DNA of 64,000 nt from Diospyros lotus (lineage: Eukaryota; Streptophyta; Magnoliopsida; Ericales; Ebenaceae): contig NC_068341.1 of the NCBI RefSeq assembly GCF_014633365.1, positions 26,084,339 through 26,148,338 of the forward strand, read 5' to 3'. Below the pieces are notes generated by a model. That model saw only the letters and a list, made by a program, of their open reading frames with translations, was not told the DNA's origin and did not search any database. This document shows positions 53,347-64,000 of the stretch, in pieces. A program made the translations under genes and the position numbers. Numbering within the stretch: the first letter of the stretch is position 1; each line of letters opens with the position of its first letter.

Positions 53347-54358
53347 TGTAACAACCCTTTGTTGGATCTATGTCATGATTAATGATTTTACTCTATTTTG
53401 GTGAATAGATATATTTTTATATATCTTGGATTATAGAGAAATCTAGAGGTTGAAAATTTAATAAAATGGGTTGATTTAATGTATAGGGTTGAGGCTAATG
53501 TGAAAAGCCCAAAGGCTTGAGATAGTTAAAAATTAAGTAAAACCCATTTCTAATGGATTGAGCCTAAACTATGTGGGTTGTGAATTTAGTTAAATTCAAG
53601 TGAATTGGGTTGGACCTTAAGTGTTGGGCCAAGTTAGAAAATAAACTCTTTGGGCTTATGTGAGTTAAGCCTAATTAGTAAGAGTTAAATTAATGGATTG
53701 TGGTTGAGTCCATTTGCTATGTGATGAGATAAATTAAAGGGAAATGTAATTTAATTATGAAATGTCAAGAAAGGGCTTGAGGTCCTTATGTTGAATGTGA
53801 AAAAGTTAAAGGTAAATGGAGAATTATATAAATGGGTTTGATAAAGAAAATGAGAAAAGAAATGAGAAATGACAAATGTCCAAAAGGGGCATGATAATAG
53901 TTGTGTTTGTGTGTGCAAGTGACGGCAAAATGGTCTTTTGGTGAGACACGTGGCCCTCTCTTTCCCCCATTTCCCTTTCCTTTGTTTCCCTCTATTTTCT
54001 CTCTTCCTTCCACTTTCGAGAAGTCTTCCCCTTCTTGTTTTTATTCATCTTCTTGATTTTATTCTTCTTCTTCTCCATTTCCATCTCCTTCATTTGAAGC
54101 TTCAAGGGTGAGTTTTAAGTTGGAAGACAAGTTCTTCTAAAGAAAGGCAAATTCTCTTCCATTACCTTTTGTTATGCAAGATTTTATCTCTTCTTGAATT
54201 TATGTGTAAATCTATTCGATCTCTCTTCAATTTTGAGCATATCTTGCTCACTTCCATGGTTATAAACTATCATCATTTGATAAAAAAGAAATTTTCTTGT
54301 TGATTGTAAAATCTTTGTAAAAATCCTTCAAAATTTATGGGTCTTGTTCATATGATCA

Positions 54359-55531
54359 TTTTACTACAAAAACATTAATTTTTTGCGACAATTTTTTTGT
54401 GGTGGTTTTAAAAATCGCTGCAAAATATGGTATTTTGCAACGATTTTAAAAAATCGTTGCAAAATTTAAAAATTTTAAATTTTAAAATTAAATTTTGTCA
54501 TGATTTTCAAAAAATCGTCGTTAAATTTATAAAATAATTTTAAAATTAAAAAAATAAAATTAAGTTAACATTTGTGATGTTTTTGAAGAACTACTACAAA
54601 ATTCATTAAAAAAATTAAATTTTGCAGCGATTTTTGAAAAATCGTCACAAAATTTTAAAAAATAATTTAATAATTAAAAAATAAAAATTAAATTTTTCTA
54701 CAGTTTTTGAAAATTGTCTCTAAATTAATTTAAAATTAAATTTTGCAGCAATTTTGTAAAATTTAGTAAATAATTTTAAATAAAAAATTAAATTAAAAAT
54801 TATATCACATTTTAATAATTTATAAAAAGATTTAAAAAATTATGTTAGCACTTCTTTTTTATTTTTTAATCAATTAATCAATTAATTTATTCAATTTATT
54901 TCAATTAATTTATTTTTAATTTATTCCATTATTCTTTTTAAAAATTTAGTTTTAATTTAATCAATAAGGTTATTTTTTTAGTTTATATTAAAAAATATAA
55001 AATATAATTATAGAAAATAGTAGTCAAATTAGTATATAATAAATATGTGTGAATATATAACAAGAAAGCTTTGCAGATCAGATGGTTTCACGCATGCACG
55101 CGAACAAGAGGTCTCGGGTTCGAAACTGGGGGAAGGCGCTGGAATTAAATTTCTAGCATTGCCACGTGGCACACAGACATACAGCCACGTGGTGCGGGGG
55201 AGGGGGCCAGGCGCGGGCGGCGTGCAGACGAAATCAATGCGCACGCATGCAAGAAATGCAAGAAATAATGGTGATTTCAGAACCACCACTAAAATTCAAG
55301 GTTTTTGGAATTTTTTACGACGATTCTAAAACTGCTGCTAAATGTTTTAAAAATTGCTGCTAAATCTATTATTTCACAGCGGTTGAAAAAAATCGTCGCT
55401 AAATGCTTTGCAATGACTGTTTTAGCGGCGATTTTTAAAAACCACCGCTAAATCACTTTGCGGCGGCTAAAACTATCGCAAAATGCAAAAAATAAAAATC
55501 GCTGCTAAATACCAATTTTTTTGTAGTGTTT
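54359..55531. mobile_element. CACTA (En/Spm-type) non-autonomous element
   Basis: The left end is TACTACAAAAAC (54362, first C mutated) and the right end TTTTTTGTAGTG (to 55528), the inverted CACTACAAAAA terminus, flanked by TTT (54359-54361 and 55529-55531), the 3-bp duplication of CACTA elements. Subterminal repeats such as GCGATTTTTAAAAACCACCG and AAATCGTTGC occur in both orientations near both ends, as expected for transposase binding. The 1167-bp element has no transposase frame. Confidence 0.92.
55062..55160 (+). repeat. tRNA-like (SINE-type) sequence inside the CACTA element
   Basis: GCAGATCAGATGGTTTCACG (A-box-like) is followed 30 bp later by GGTCTCGGGTTCGAAACTGG (B-box, consensus GGTTCGANNCC). 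The spacing suits an internal RNA polymerase III promoter. No clover-leaf or 3' CCA-type end can be formed with confidence, so it is more likely a SINE head or captured tRNA fragment than a tRNA gene. Confidence 0.55.
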
Positions 55532-57078
55532 GGGGCTTCATTTACTCCAAAATTATTTAAGGAATGACATAATTTTGATTAGATTAGAGCAACACAATTA
55601 TTTGTTGGGTTGTTTTGTATTTTGTCTGTATGTTCAGTTTAGGTCGTGGTAACTTGAGCATGCTCTATTGTTTTGGGCATAACTTTTAGTAGAAATATTC
55701 AATTCAAGATCCATTTATTATGTTGTAAACTAGACTTGATGAACTTAGATTTGATATGGGGCTTGAATTTTTTGGCCCTATTGACCTTGTTAATTTCTTC
55801 TAAAAAAATTTGTAACTTACTACTCCATGTAATTCAACCTTACTTTGGTTTTTATAGTATAACTTTCTGTGGTTGTATCCAATTTATAGTCCCTTTATTT
55901 CTATGTAAACCAGACATCATAGGTTTCGTTTTGATATAGGATTTGAAATTTTTGGTCATGATTTGAACCCATAACAGCCTTGTTGAATTCTACCCAGAAT
56001 GCTATAATTTTACTATAACAATTCTGACTTGTTTCAGGTTTCGGGCAATAACTCATTGTGATTATTTCTTATTCCAAATCTGATTAATGTTTCAGAAATT
56101 AGAGATTCAAGAATTTGATTTGATATATCTTTCATGAAATTTGACTGAGAAACGTGCCCAAAATAGGCCTTTGAAATTACCCTTCGAAATCTGAAAATTT
56201 TCTAAAATTTGGTCTAATTAATTTTTTTTGTGTGGGATCTTTCTTAATCATTGATGATTGACATGAAATTGGGATATGCTTATGTGATGCATGGTTTTAT
56301 TGATTTACGCACCTATTATTTTGTGTGGTCGCTATGTCTGTGGGTGAGAAAAGGATATTTTATGAGCGCTTGATGGGGGTGAGGTGGTTATCAACCTTGT
56401 AGGTGAGGCACAACTTTTTTTTGCTTGTTGATGTATTTTCATGATGCATATATATTCATGTATGGATATATTGGTCGTGGGAGCCTTGGGAATTATGTAA
56501 AAAATTCCTTACTATTAGTGTATGTGCATGAGCATGGAAATGATTACATAGTATGTATAATAATCACGACATGGGAAATTGATGTAAATGGAAAACTTAT
56601 GGGTTGTGTTATATTGATATCTTCTCATAGAGTTGTTGTTTACTCTATCTTGATTATCCAGGCATTTGATTCTATATCTCCATGCTTTATAAATATACTT
56701 GTTGAGCCTTGTGGCTCACCTTGTTTACTCTCATGTCATTCCAGGTAAAGGTAAAACAGTGATTGAGGGCGAGTCCAATGGGGCTAGAGCCCAGGGTTAG
56801 AGGTGTATAGAGACCTCCCAGACTAAACGGTCCATGTTAGTGTTTGTGATGAGGGCATGTTGTGACGAAATTTTATATTGTAAATTTCGTTAGTGCCCTT
56901 GTATTTCATTTTGTGTAGGCCATGATGCCAAAATGTTGTAAACCTTTATGTTGGCTTCCATTGAATTCATCTAAGGATAGTAATATGATGTTGTATATTA
57001 TTGTTCTATATCATTATTGTGATGACCTTTTTTCAGATATCTTATGCTAGCGAAACTATCAGGGAGTGAGCCACTAGG

Positions 57079-57640
57079 CAAAGAGTTTGTCCTAAGATTA
57101 TACATTCTATAAGCTTTACTAGTATTTTAATATCCAAGGAAGATCTTGGTCACTTTTAGCATCCTAAGTTGTCCTTAGTATTCAAAATATAACATTTACA
57201 TCCAAAAGCTCTAGAATAGGACACATTAGGTTCCTTTTCATAAAAAATCTCAAATGGTGTTTTTTTTATGCCTTGCCTCAAATTTAACCTATTTAAAATG
57301 TAACAAGTGGTATTAATCATTTTGGCCTAAAAATAGGTAGACAAACTATTTTTCAAGAGTATAGTCCTAGCCATATCTTGAAGAGTTCCATTTCTCCTTT
57401 CAACAACACCATTTTGTTATGGGGTTCTAGGTGCGGAGAATTGATGAAGAATCTCATGCTTTTCACAAAACTCCATAAATAATCTATTATTAAATTCACA
57501 CCATGATCACTTCATAGATAGACAAAGCTTTGAAAAGTTTCATCATTTGAAGGCTAAAACATAATCCAAGTAAACCTAAAGGCATCATTTACTACAACAG
57601 ATATATAATATTTTCCACCCAAACTTCTAGTTTGCACGGG
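57079..57640 (-). pseudogene. Copia-4 integrase
   Basis: The minus strand contains QNGVVERRNGTLQDMARTIL, a conserved integrase block with the catalytic Glu, NTTCYILNR and a KTPFEIFYEKEPN-like stretch, followed by GCKCYILNTKDNL. Frame changes lie near 57480-57560. Confidence 0.82.
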
Positions 57641-57865
57641 TTAGAATAAATCCAATTGTAAAAGTTGTAGAGATTTATTAGTTGAGATTTCATTTTTGGA
57701 TCTAAATAAAGCTCTTGTAATCTTACCTTGACAGCAAGCATTACAAAAAATTTCTTCATTGATTTTCATCTTAGGAAGCATGACAACTAGATCGAAATTT
57801 TCTTGATTAGGTTTGGATTCACACGACTTAATATATCTTTTATACCACAAAAAGAATATCCTCAT
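57641..57865 (-). pseudogene. Copia-4 gag-pre-integrase region
   Basis: The 74-residue frame includes FCNACCQGKITRALFRSKN and the LQLLQLDLF end, the CxxCxxGK motif of the copia integrase N-terminal zinc region. The first His pair lies beyond the LTR-F insertion or is lost. Confidence 0.82.
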
Positions 57866-58005
57866 TGTAACGACTTGTTAGAGGGATTGGGCAGCTTGGG
57901 TGATATAAATATGGGAGTTGAATTTTTATTTTAAATGAATGGAAATTTTTTAGGATTATATGTGTGGCTAGGTATGGTGGAGGAATCAAGCAAAGAGAGC
58001 AAGTC

Positions 58006-60820
58006 CATGTTGTAACACCCCACTTTCTTGGGCATGTTATAACTTAAGAAATTTGGGATATATTTTTTTTCCTTAAGAACAATCTCAACATCATATTAAT
58101 TCCTAAACTTTCCATTTACCTACCTAGCATGAGAATCATCATACATCATAAATGCTAGGCTAGGTATTCACCAATAGCGGATGCATGAATCGAACCTAAG
58201 CATACATCGAACCATATTAATAATACATGATCGCTTCGGACATATTCCATAATACAAGACTGTTCATTAACAGAACATAAGTTTTTCAACATGACTTGAA
58301 ACCTAACATAACATAACCAAATCTTTATGAATAAGCAGACCATCGGATCTACATATAGAATCCATCGGCGACGTCATCACGTGCCTGAAACCTTAACTTT
58401 ATCATTAACCTTAAATAAGGTTGTACATGACATTTCCTAAAACGTTTACATTTCGTAGTAGCAGACTTAAACACATGGGCTACATAACATTCAATCATTT
58501 CATCTTGCACTTTGCTAAGTGCCATATCATGCCTCATTCATCCTCGTTTCTGCTACAATCTCCATCTGAAAAGTTTGAATATTTTAGGGACAAAGCCCAA
58601 GTTAGATGATAAATCATCTAAGTAAGGGAACAATAAACATATTTCATGTATGGATGCAATATGTAACATAACATCATTCCTTTCGTTTGAGTCGACTACA
58701 CCCAACTGCTACTCTCTATTTTAACAGTCTCCTTACTAGACCGAGGTGTATGGATGCATCCTTGGTAGAGTAGCGACGCCAGTCCTTAATCCCAAACCCT
58801 TATGCGTTGCATGATAAATATTATCATTGTGAACATATCCATAATTCATCACCAATACATGTAAATGCACTCTACATGATGCATAACATAACATAGCATG
58901 TCAATATGATAAAATTATTTGCATAAAAATTGTTTTGGGTTGAACCACTTACCTTTCGCACTAAGTTTCGAACACCTTGAAAAACGTGCACCATCTCGAT
59001 TTACATGCCCGACCTCAATTATCATGCATAACCTCAATTTTTGCACAAATCACTTCACCTCAAGCCTCAAAATACCTTATTCATCATATTTATTTAAATG
59101 AACATCAAGACCCATTTTTCTATAATTTCTTTGCATTTTTATTTATTTTCTTTATATTGTTTCCTTTGAAAATCTAAAATAAATACCTACTCGAATATTT
59201 CTCCACATATTTTCACACCAAAATTCATAAAATACTATTCCAAATAATCTGAATTTTTTCCAGAGTTTTCCTAGATTTTCTCCTATTTTTCTATTATTTC
59301 CATAATCCCATTTTTCTCCAAAATTTGCAAAAATAAATATTTCTCACATCATTTTCCAAATTTTTCTCCACAATAATACCCAAAATAATTTTCTGGATTT
59401 TTTGAAATTTTTTTGGAATTTATCCTATTTTTTTTTTTTTTTTTATTTTTCTTACCTTCTCTAATTATCTTCTCCGACGACAGCGACCTGCAACTTGCTC
59501 TGATGCTCGATCTAACTTCACCTCCTTGAAGATCTCCTCGATCCGATCACAATGGTGCCCTTTGATTCTCGAAAAACCAACCAAAAGTGCTTTAAATTGG
59601 CCAATTATAATCCAGCTCCGGCGACGCTCGTTTTTCTGACAAACACTTAAAACACATTCAAATGAACACGAAATCTAGCCAAACATTCTTGAAATGATTC
59701 TAAAAATATGAGGAATAAAATCCCCTTATCCCTCTCCCTCAATTTTTCCTCAAGCATGAGAATTTCAAGACTCGCCCGATTTTTTGGCGACCCTTAAAAC
59801 CGACTCAAATGAACACGAAATCTCACCAAAATTTTCAGAAATGATCATAAAAATATGAGGAACAAAAGCCTCTTATCCACTTCCCTCAATTTTTTCTCAA
59901 ACCCTCGAATTTGAGAGATAAATTTTTGAAGAATTCTTGTTATCCCATAACCTCTATTTATAGGCAATCCCGGGCTCTCAAATGCTCATGGCTACTCCAT
60001 ATGAAGCCTCTAAGGCTTCTACCTTCCCCAGATCAAGCCAAAACATCATCATCAAACTTTCAAATTATTCACCAAAAACGACCGAAAAACATGAAAAAAT
60101 CAGCCACCTTTGTGGCTAATGTTGGCCTAGGTCCCACCTTGAGCATCCCTTATCACCTTCCTTGAGCCTCCCATGGCCTAAAAGTGGCTGTCAACGACCA
60201 GTAAGTGGCTAGTTGGCCATGGCAGTCACCTCACTATTCAAGTTGCAAAAATTGCACTTCAGCCCCTCTATAAATTTTCAATTTCACTTTGGTCATTTCT
60301 TTAAAGCCCCTAAGCTTCCCAGTAGTTCCATTACGACCCTTAAGCTCTATACCTTTCATTCCATCCCCGAGGATTCGGGAATAACGTCCTTTCGACTCTC
60401 TAGGGCAAAATTAAGAAATTGCACTCAGGCCCGAATATACATTTTGACTGTAAACCTTTTCATTTCAACCCAAAATCACTGAAGGGTTGTTCTTTATGAA
60501 AAATCGGAGGCCCCTCAGGGTTTCGTTGTCTTCCCAAAAGTCTTCTACGACAATTCAATTTTTCATCCCAAGTCACAGTTGTACCGAAAACTATCTCTGA
60601 CCCGAATTCTTTCGATGTCATAAATCATGCCTTGATATGTTCGTCGATACCATATCATTTTAATTAGATATCTCAACTCCAGGGTACTTCTTGCAGTCGA
60701 TTCGGTCACTCATAATTGTACCAAAATTACCTTATAACCTTAATTTACCTGAAAATTGTATTTTTGCCCTAAGATAAATTACTCTTGAGCCATTTGAAAA
60801 CTCTTGGGTATTACACATGT
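58006..60820 (-). mobile_element. Solo LTR-G with CATGT duplications
   Basis: The plus strand runs TGTAACACCCCAC..TTGGGTATTACA over 58011-60815 (2805 bp), flanked by CATGT at 58006-58010 and 60816-60820. It is in minus orientation. It shares with LTR-D and Gypsy-3 the AACAACCCTTCAGTG block and the same start TGTAATACCC. No internal region is attached. Confidence 0.92.
59441..59447. repeat. Poly-T tract in LTR-G
   Basis: A T-run of about 19 bases (roughly 59429-59447) with an AT-rich surround. It lies upstream of the CGACGACAGCGACC segment. Confidence 0.6.
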
Positions 60821-61472
60821 TGAATAGTCAAATGCATCAGAAGGAAGCAAAAGAAATTATATAGTCAAAGGGTTGAATAGCCAAGTGAAAGGAAGAAGCA
60901 AAGGTGGAAGTCAAAGTAAGGAAATGGTTAGAGAACTTGGAAAAGTCAAAATTGAATTGGTTGGGTGAGGGGGTTGTCGAAATTAGCAAAGTTAAATATC
61001 TATATATATAATAATATTTGATTTAGCGCATATATATTTATATATGTGTGTGTGTGGGTATAAAAAGGAAAAGAAAAGAGAAAAATGTGGGGCATATTGG
61101 CAGAAAAATGGGGACTAGTTAGCTAAAATTGGGGGGGCTTGCCATGCTTCATCTTCTTTTCTTCTTCTTTCTTCATTCTTCCTCTCATTTTCTCGTTCTT
61201 TCTTCTCATTCCATTTCAATTTCCATCTTCCTCCATAGCTTCCAAGCTTTCCCCAGTCATCATAAAAGCTTCTTTCTAGCAAGAACCAAAGGGGGAAATC
61301 ATCTAAGGCAAGTTCTTCAACCTTCTTTCCATCTTAGAAGGCTTATTCCCAAGATTTGCTCTAAAATTCTTATTTTCGGATTCACTAACCTTGTTGTGTT
61401 CTTCAACTTATAACTTCTTGTGGGTATATCCAAATTTTGATTTTTGTTCTAAAAATTAGACATCCTAAGCTT

Positions 61473-61792
61473 CATTTGGATATATTATTTTTTTATGACC
61501 CAGGTTTCGAGCTTCACTCAAATAATCCTGGGAGAAAGAGACCTTCCCCCTTGGTTCACCCTCCAAGTAAATCCAGATGCGATCATGACCTATACACACT
61601 CATAGTAGGCATTCAAGAAGCGATTGTCCTCCCTATGGACCCTCATTTACATCATGCGAACAGAACCCCAAGAGGGGCGACATGGCACACTAAGACCCTG
61701 CCTCCACAAGGATTCAAACCTCTATACTTACTTTAACCTTCTAGTGCTTTACCATTGCGTCATGCCTGTAGGGGCCATTTGGACATATTATT
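61473..61792 (-). mobile_element. tRNA-derived SINE with a 17-bp target duplication
   Basis: CATTTGGATATATTATT (61473-61489) and CATTTGGACATATTATT (61776-61792) flank the insert, with one mismatch. Just inside the left copy is a T-run (61490-61494), the complement of the SINE tail. At the right end the minus strand reads GACGCAATGGTAAAGCAC (A-box-like) and AGAGGTTTGAATCCTTG (B-box GGTTTGAATCC), an RNA polymerase III promoter. The SINE is 286 bp (61490-61775). The head resembles Au-like plant SINEs, which is inference. Confidence 0.88.
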
Positions 61793-62330
61793 GGGGTTAT
61801 TTGACTAAGTTTTGAGCTCATAATGGCCCTGTGAACCATAGCTTGGAATTTGGAAATTTACTATTTTTGTATAATCTGACTTTACTTCGATTTTTGGGAT
61901 ATAACTTTTTGTGTTTATATATTCCTCTAAGCATTTGGTTGTGTTTTGAGCCCGTAACAATCCTATTAATGTTTGCACAGAATTTGAAATTTTCTGACTG
62001 TTACGAGTTATGTAACTTGTTTCAATTTTTGTAAAATAACTTTTTATGGTTATTTTCGATTGTGAATCCGTTTGTTGTTCCATAAACTAGAGTTCTTGAG
62101 CTTCAAATATTTTTTTGTGTATTTGACCAAGAATTGAGCTCGAATTAGATCCTTAAAAATTATCTTAAAATCTAAAAAATTTTTAATAATGGATTTTAGT
62201 CTCCTTTGCTTTGTTAAATCTTATGATAGCATGAATTCTTGTTGAATTTTTTTTGAAATCTTCAATAAGGTTTTGATTCACCCTATCTTCTTAAGGAATG
62301 ATGCGACATGAATCCATATTTTGGATAAAT

Positions 62331-62559
62331 ATTTTTGGGGAATAAATATGCATGCATAGACACAAAAAAGAGTTCAAAATAAGATGTTTTGGCAAGCTGT
62401 TGTCAGAAGGTCATGATGGGACACTTCGAAATAGTTGTTCCTATAATAGGACTCGTGAGAAGAGTCTAATGAGAATGATCTGCCAGATGTAGTGAGAACT
62501 TGTGATAACTCAAAGGATTAGGTTGTGTGTTTGTGCAACATAAATAAAAGATATGTGTG
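62331..62559. other. Junction between LTR-F and Gypsy-3
   Basis: No clear domain. The minus and plus strands both have stops. A weak match to the start of Ty3 RNase H may begin near 62490. Confidence 0.3.
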
Positions 62560-62840
62560 GATTACACTAAGGCATAAAGAGAACTAATTGATGTATGATT
62601 TGGAGCTGGCAGCTGGGGTATGTGCTCTTGAGGTTATGGAGACACTACTGGAATGGTGGAGCATTTTGATGTGCTCACGAACCACGAGGAGCCTAAGGTA
62701 CGGTTCTCGCAGAAAGAGCTAAACGAGAGGTAACGATAGTGGATAGAGTTCCTTGAGGACTACGACTACACTATTTCGTATCATCAGGGGTGTGGCCATG
62801 AGGTCCAACACATAACCTGGGTAGATAGCTATGAGTGCCA
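62560..62840 (+). pseudogene. Gypsy-3 RNase H
   Basis: Readable blocks are YDLELAAGVCALEVMETLL (62598-62654), then VLTNHEEPKVRFSQKELNER, IEFLEDYDYTISYHQG and a HITWV-like end. These follow the Ty3/gypsy RNase H order (HDLELAAVVFAL, FTDHKSL, FSQKELN, DYDCTI, HPGKAN). Two stops lie near 62730, and the Asp of the TDHKSL block is Asn. Confidence 0.8.
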
Positions 62841-63284
62841 GATGTTAGAGGCTTGTTGGCCTGCTGGCTATGAGCGTAGTGCCAAATGGATCGTTTGTCC
62901 TTATCGCTGGCTTAACGTTTTAGCTGGATCTGGTGAGCAGATACGAAAAGAATGTGTGATTGATGAGTGTTATGGTTTATGATTGATGATTGTGGTTAAC
63001 CCAAGAGTTATGATTTTTGAAATGCGGGAAGGCATTCTCAAAGATATGGGGTAGGATGTGCGTGCCTAAAATGTGGAAGATGTGTGGCCATTTATGAAAG
63101 AGTCAATCAACAAAATTATTGAATGACACGGTATACTTGTAAGCATTGGACGTGTAAGGAACGCAAACAGAGGTGTTTGTTAAGGATCAAATAGATATTT
63201 GATTTAAGGTGTGCAGGTAATGAGCTATATATTATCTTAGTTACCTTAACAGTCAGATGAAAATTTCGAGACCAAATTTTTTTT
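62841..63284 (+). pseudogene. Gypsy-3 internal 3' remnant
   Basis: Integrase is not recognisable; the distance from RNase H to the purine tract (about 450 bp) is far too short for a complete integrase, so most of it is deleted. The end ATGAAAATTTCGAGACCAAA matches the usual last bases of Tekay-like internal regions. Confidence 0.6.
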
Positions 63285-63296
63285 AAGAGGGGTGAA
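63285..63296 (+). other. Gypsy-3 polypurine tract
   Basis: AAGAGGGGTGAA directly precedes TGTAATACCCG. Confidence 0.85.
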
Positions 63297-64000
63297 TGTA
63301 ATACCCGAAAATTCTAAAGGACTCAAGGTTAAATTATCTTAGGGGCAAAAAATAGAATTTAAGGATAAATGAAGGTATAACGATAATTTATTACCGTATA
63401 GATGACCGAATCAACTGCCGAGAGTGTTCTGGAGCCGAGATGCCAAAGAAAATGATGTGGCATTAACAAGCACCCCGAGATAGGATTTATGGTACCGAAA
63501 GAAATCAGATCGGAAATGATTTTCATACAGCTAAAATGCAGCTGCCAAGTAGGCTGCAATACCAAATTGTTATAGACGATTTTCGGAAGTCAACAGAAGC
63601 TTGAAGGGTTTTCGATTTTTCATATAACAACCCTTCAGTGGTTTCAGGAAGAAACAAAAGGGTTTAAGGCCAAAACGAGATTCAGGCCTAAGTGAGTTTT
63701 CCAAATTGCCTAAGGGAGTTAAAACGATAATTCTTGAAATCTTCGAGTCAAATGAAAGTTTTAGGACTTGAGGAACTTAAATGCAATTGTGCAAAGTTGA
63801 GGGGTTATGTGAAAATGGGTTAAAATGGGAAAACCAAAGTTGAGGGTCCAAATGCAATTTCAAGAAAACCTCCAAAGCATCCATGGCCGACCAACCTCCA
63901 ATTGCTGAAATCAGCCATGGAGACCCAAGGCAGTGGCGGGGGCCTCTGGGCAAGGCCAAAACAAGCTTTTTGGCCAACAAATGGCCAAAATGGCGTCAAA
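63297..64000 (+). repeat. Gypsy-3 3' LTR, 5' portion
   Basis: Starts TGTAATACCCGAAAATTC after the purine tract and runs off the window. It aligns to the complements of LTR-D and LTR-G, sharing GACCGAATC near 63404, CAACCCTTCAGTGGTTTCAG near 63628 and a following AAACCCTTTTG-like block. It shows that those two solo LTRs come from an element of this type. Confidence 0.88.

Larger units (their letters stand above)
53347..57078 (+). mobile_element. Solo LTR-E with CAAAG duplications, containing a CACTA element
   Basis: Starts TGTAACAACCC and is flanked by CAAAG at 53342-53346 and 57079-57083, exactly where the Copia-4 frame is interrupted. It has a C/T-rich leader near 53950-54100, repeated modules with AACTTT(C/T)TGTGG near 55680-55900, and GAGCCTTGTGGCTCACC near 56705. 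The right terminus ends CTAGG rather than CA. Without the 1170-bp CACTA insertion it is about 2.56 kb. Confidence 0.82.
52571..57865 (-). mobile_element. Copia-4: minus-strand copia fragment split by LTR-E
   Basis: Minus-strand order is pre-integrase (57865-57641), integrase (57640-57079), then across LTR-E to integrase end and RT (53346 to about 52571). Without the inserted LTR and one CAAAG copy, the integrase tail reads through the junction (TNSL then EESIHDK), which fixes the insertion borders. LTRs, gag and RNase H are not seen; the right end is cut by LTR-F at 57866. Confidence 0.85.
57866..62330 (+). mobile_element. LTR-F: plus-strand LTR fragment split by LTR-G
   Basis: Starts TGTAACGACTTG immediately after Copia-4, with the body at 57866-58010 and 60816 to about 62330. 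It carries GGGTATAAAAAGG near 61056 (TATA box), a C/T-rich leader (61145-61260) and modules with ATAACTTTTT at 61908 and 62035. The right end fades; no purine tract or terminal CA could be placed. Confidence 0.5.

Noticed and set aside
55062..55160. Functional tRNA gene
   Set aside because: Only A- and B-box-like segments are recognisable; acceptor and anticodon stems cannot be formed convincingly.

Overview
This window is repeat-dominated nuclear DNA from a flowering plant, probably a eudicot. The evidence is the plant retrotransposon lineages present, tRNA-Met-type primer sites, CACTA and PIF/Harbinger elements, tRNA-derived SINE sequence, and one intron-containing gene whose exons match the plant small RNA degrading nuclease 5 (SDN5) family. 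I see no rRNA gene, true tRNA gene, CRISPR array or prokaryotic operon. Species cannot be read from the sequence alone.

Region 1 (1-16728) is a nest of retroelements. Copia-1 (pol end plus 3' LTR, 1-2041) sits inside the integrase C-terminus of Copia-2 (2042-5470). Copia-2 is also split by a 1056-bp PIF/Harbinger-type element with TTA target duplications. An L1-type LINE 3' end is split at 5576/15903 by Copia-3 (5577-15897, target duplication ATGTG). Copia-3 is in turn split in its protease by Gypsy-1, a chromodomain Ty3/gypsy element (7340-12595, target duplication GGCAC). All of the coding regions are decayed.

Region 2 (16729-20720) holds the only host gene recognised: the minus-strand 5' part of an SDN5-like gene. 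Five exons with consistent splice signals encode the N-terminal domain, but the exonuclease domain is absent from the window. Intron 1 carries an inverted-repeat element, a solo LTR and (GA)n.

Region 3 (20721-38800) is the gene's upstream flank, an LTR-like segment and a deep stack of Ty3/gypsy LTRs. LTR-A (minus) is split by LTR-B (minus), which is split by a non-autonomous LARD-like element with two about 1.84-kb LTRs. Within the stack are copies of a repeat I call PAL. It has a conserved head (A/G-rich GGGG..GAATTG), a second conserved block (TAGTGGTTCG-like), and in the longer copies a dispersed array of one perfect palindromic octamer: TTTCGAAA in PAL-B and AGTCGACT in PAL-C. PAL is the most unusual signal here.

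Region 4 (38815-47786) is a minus-strand Tat/Ogre-like gypsy element with gag and a dead protease but no reverse transcriptase. It has a 45-57-bp minisatellite beside its 3' LTR and two younger solo LTRs inside it.

Region 5 (47787-64000) contains a PAL head, Gypsy-2 (pol tail, LTR, primer site, gag-protease), a minus-strand Copia-4 split by a solo LTR that itself contains a CACTA element with tRNA-like sequence, another nested LTR stack with a solo LTR and a SINE, and finally a decayed RNase H plus the start of a 3' LTR (Gypsy-3).
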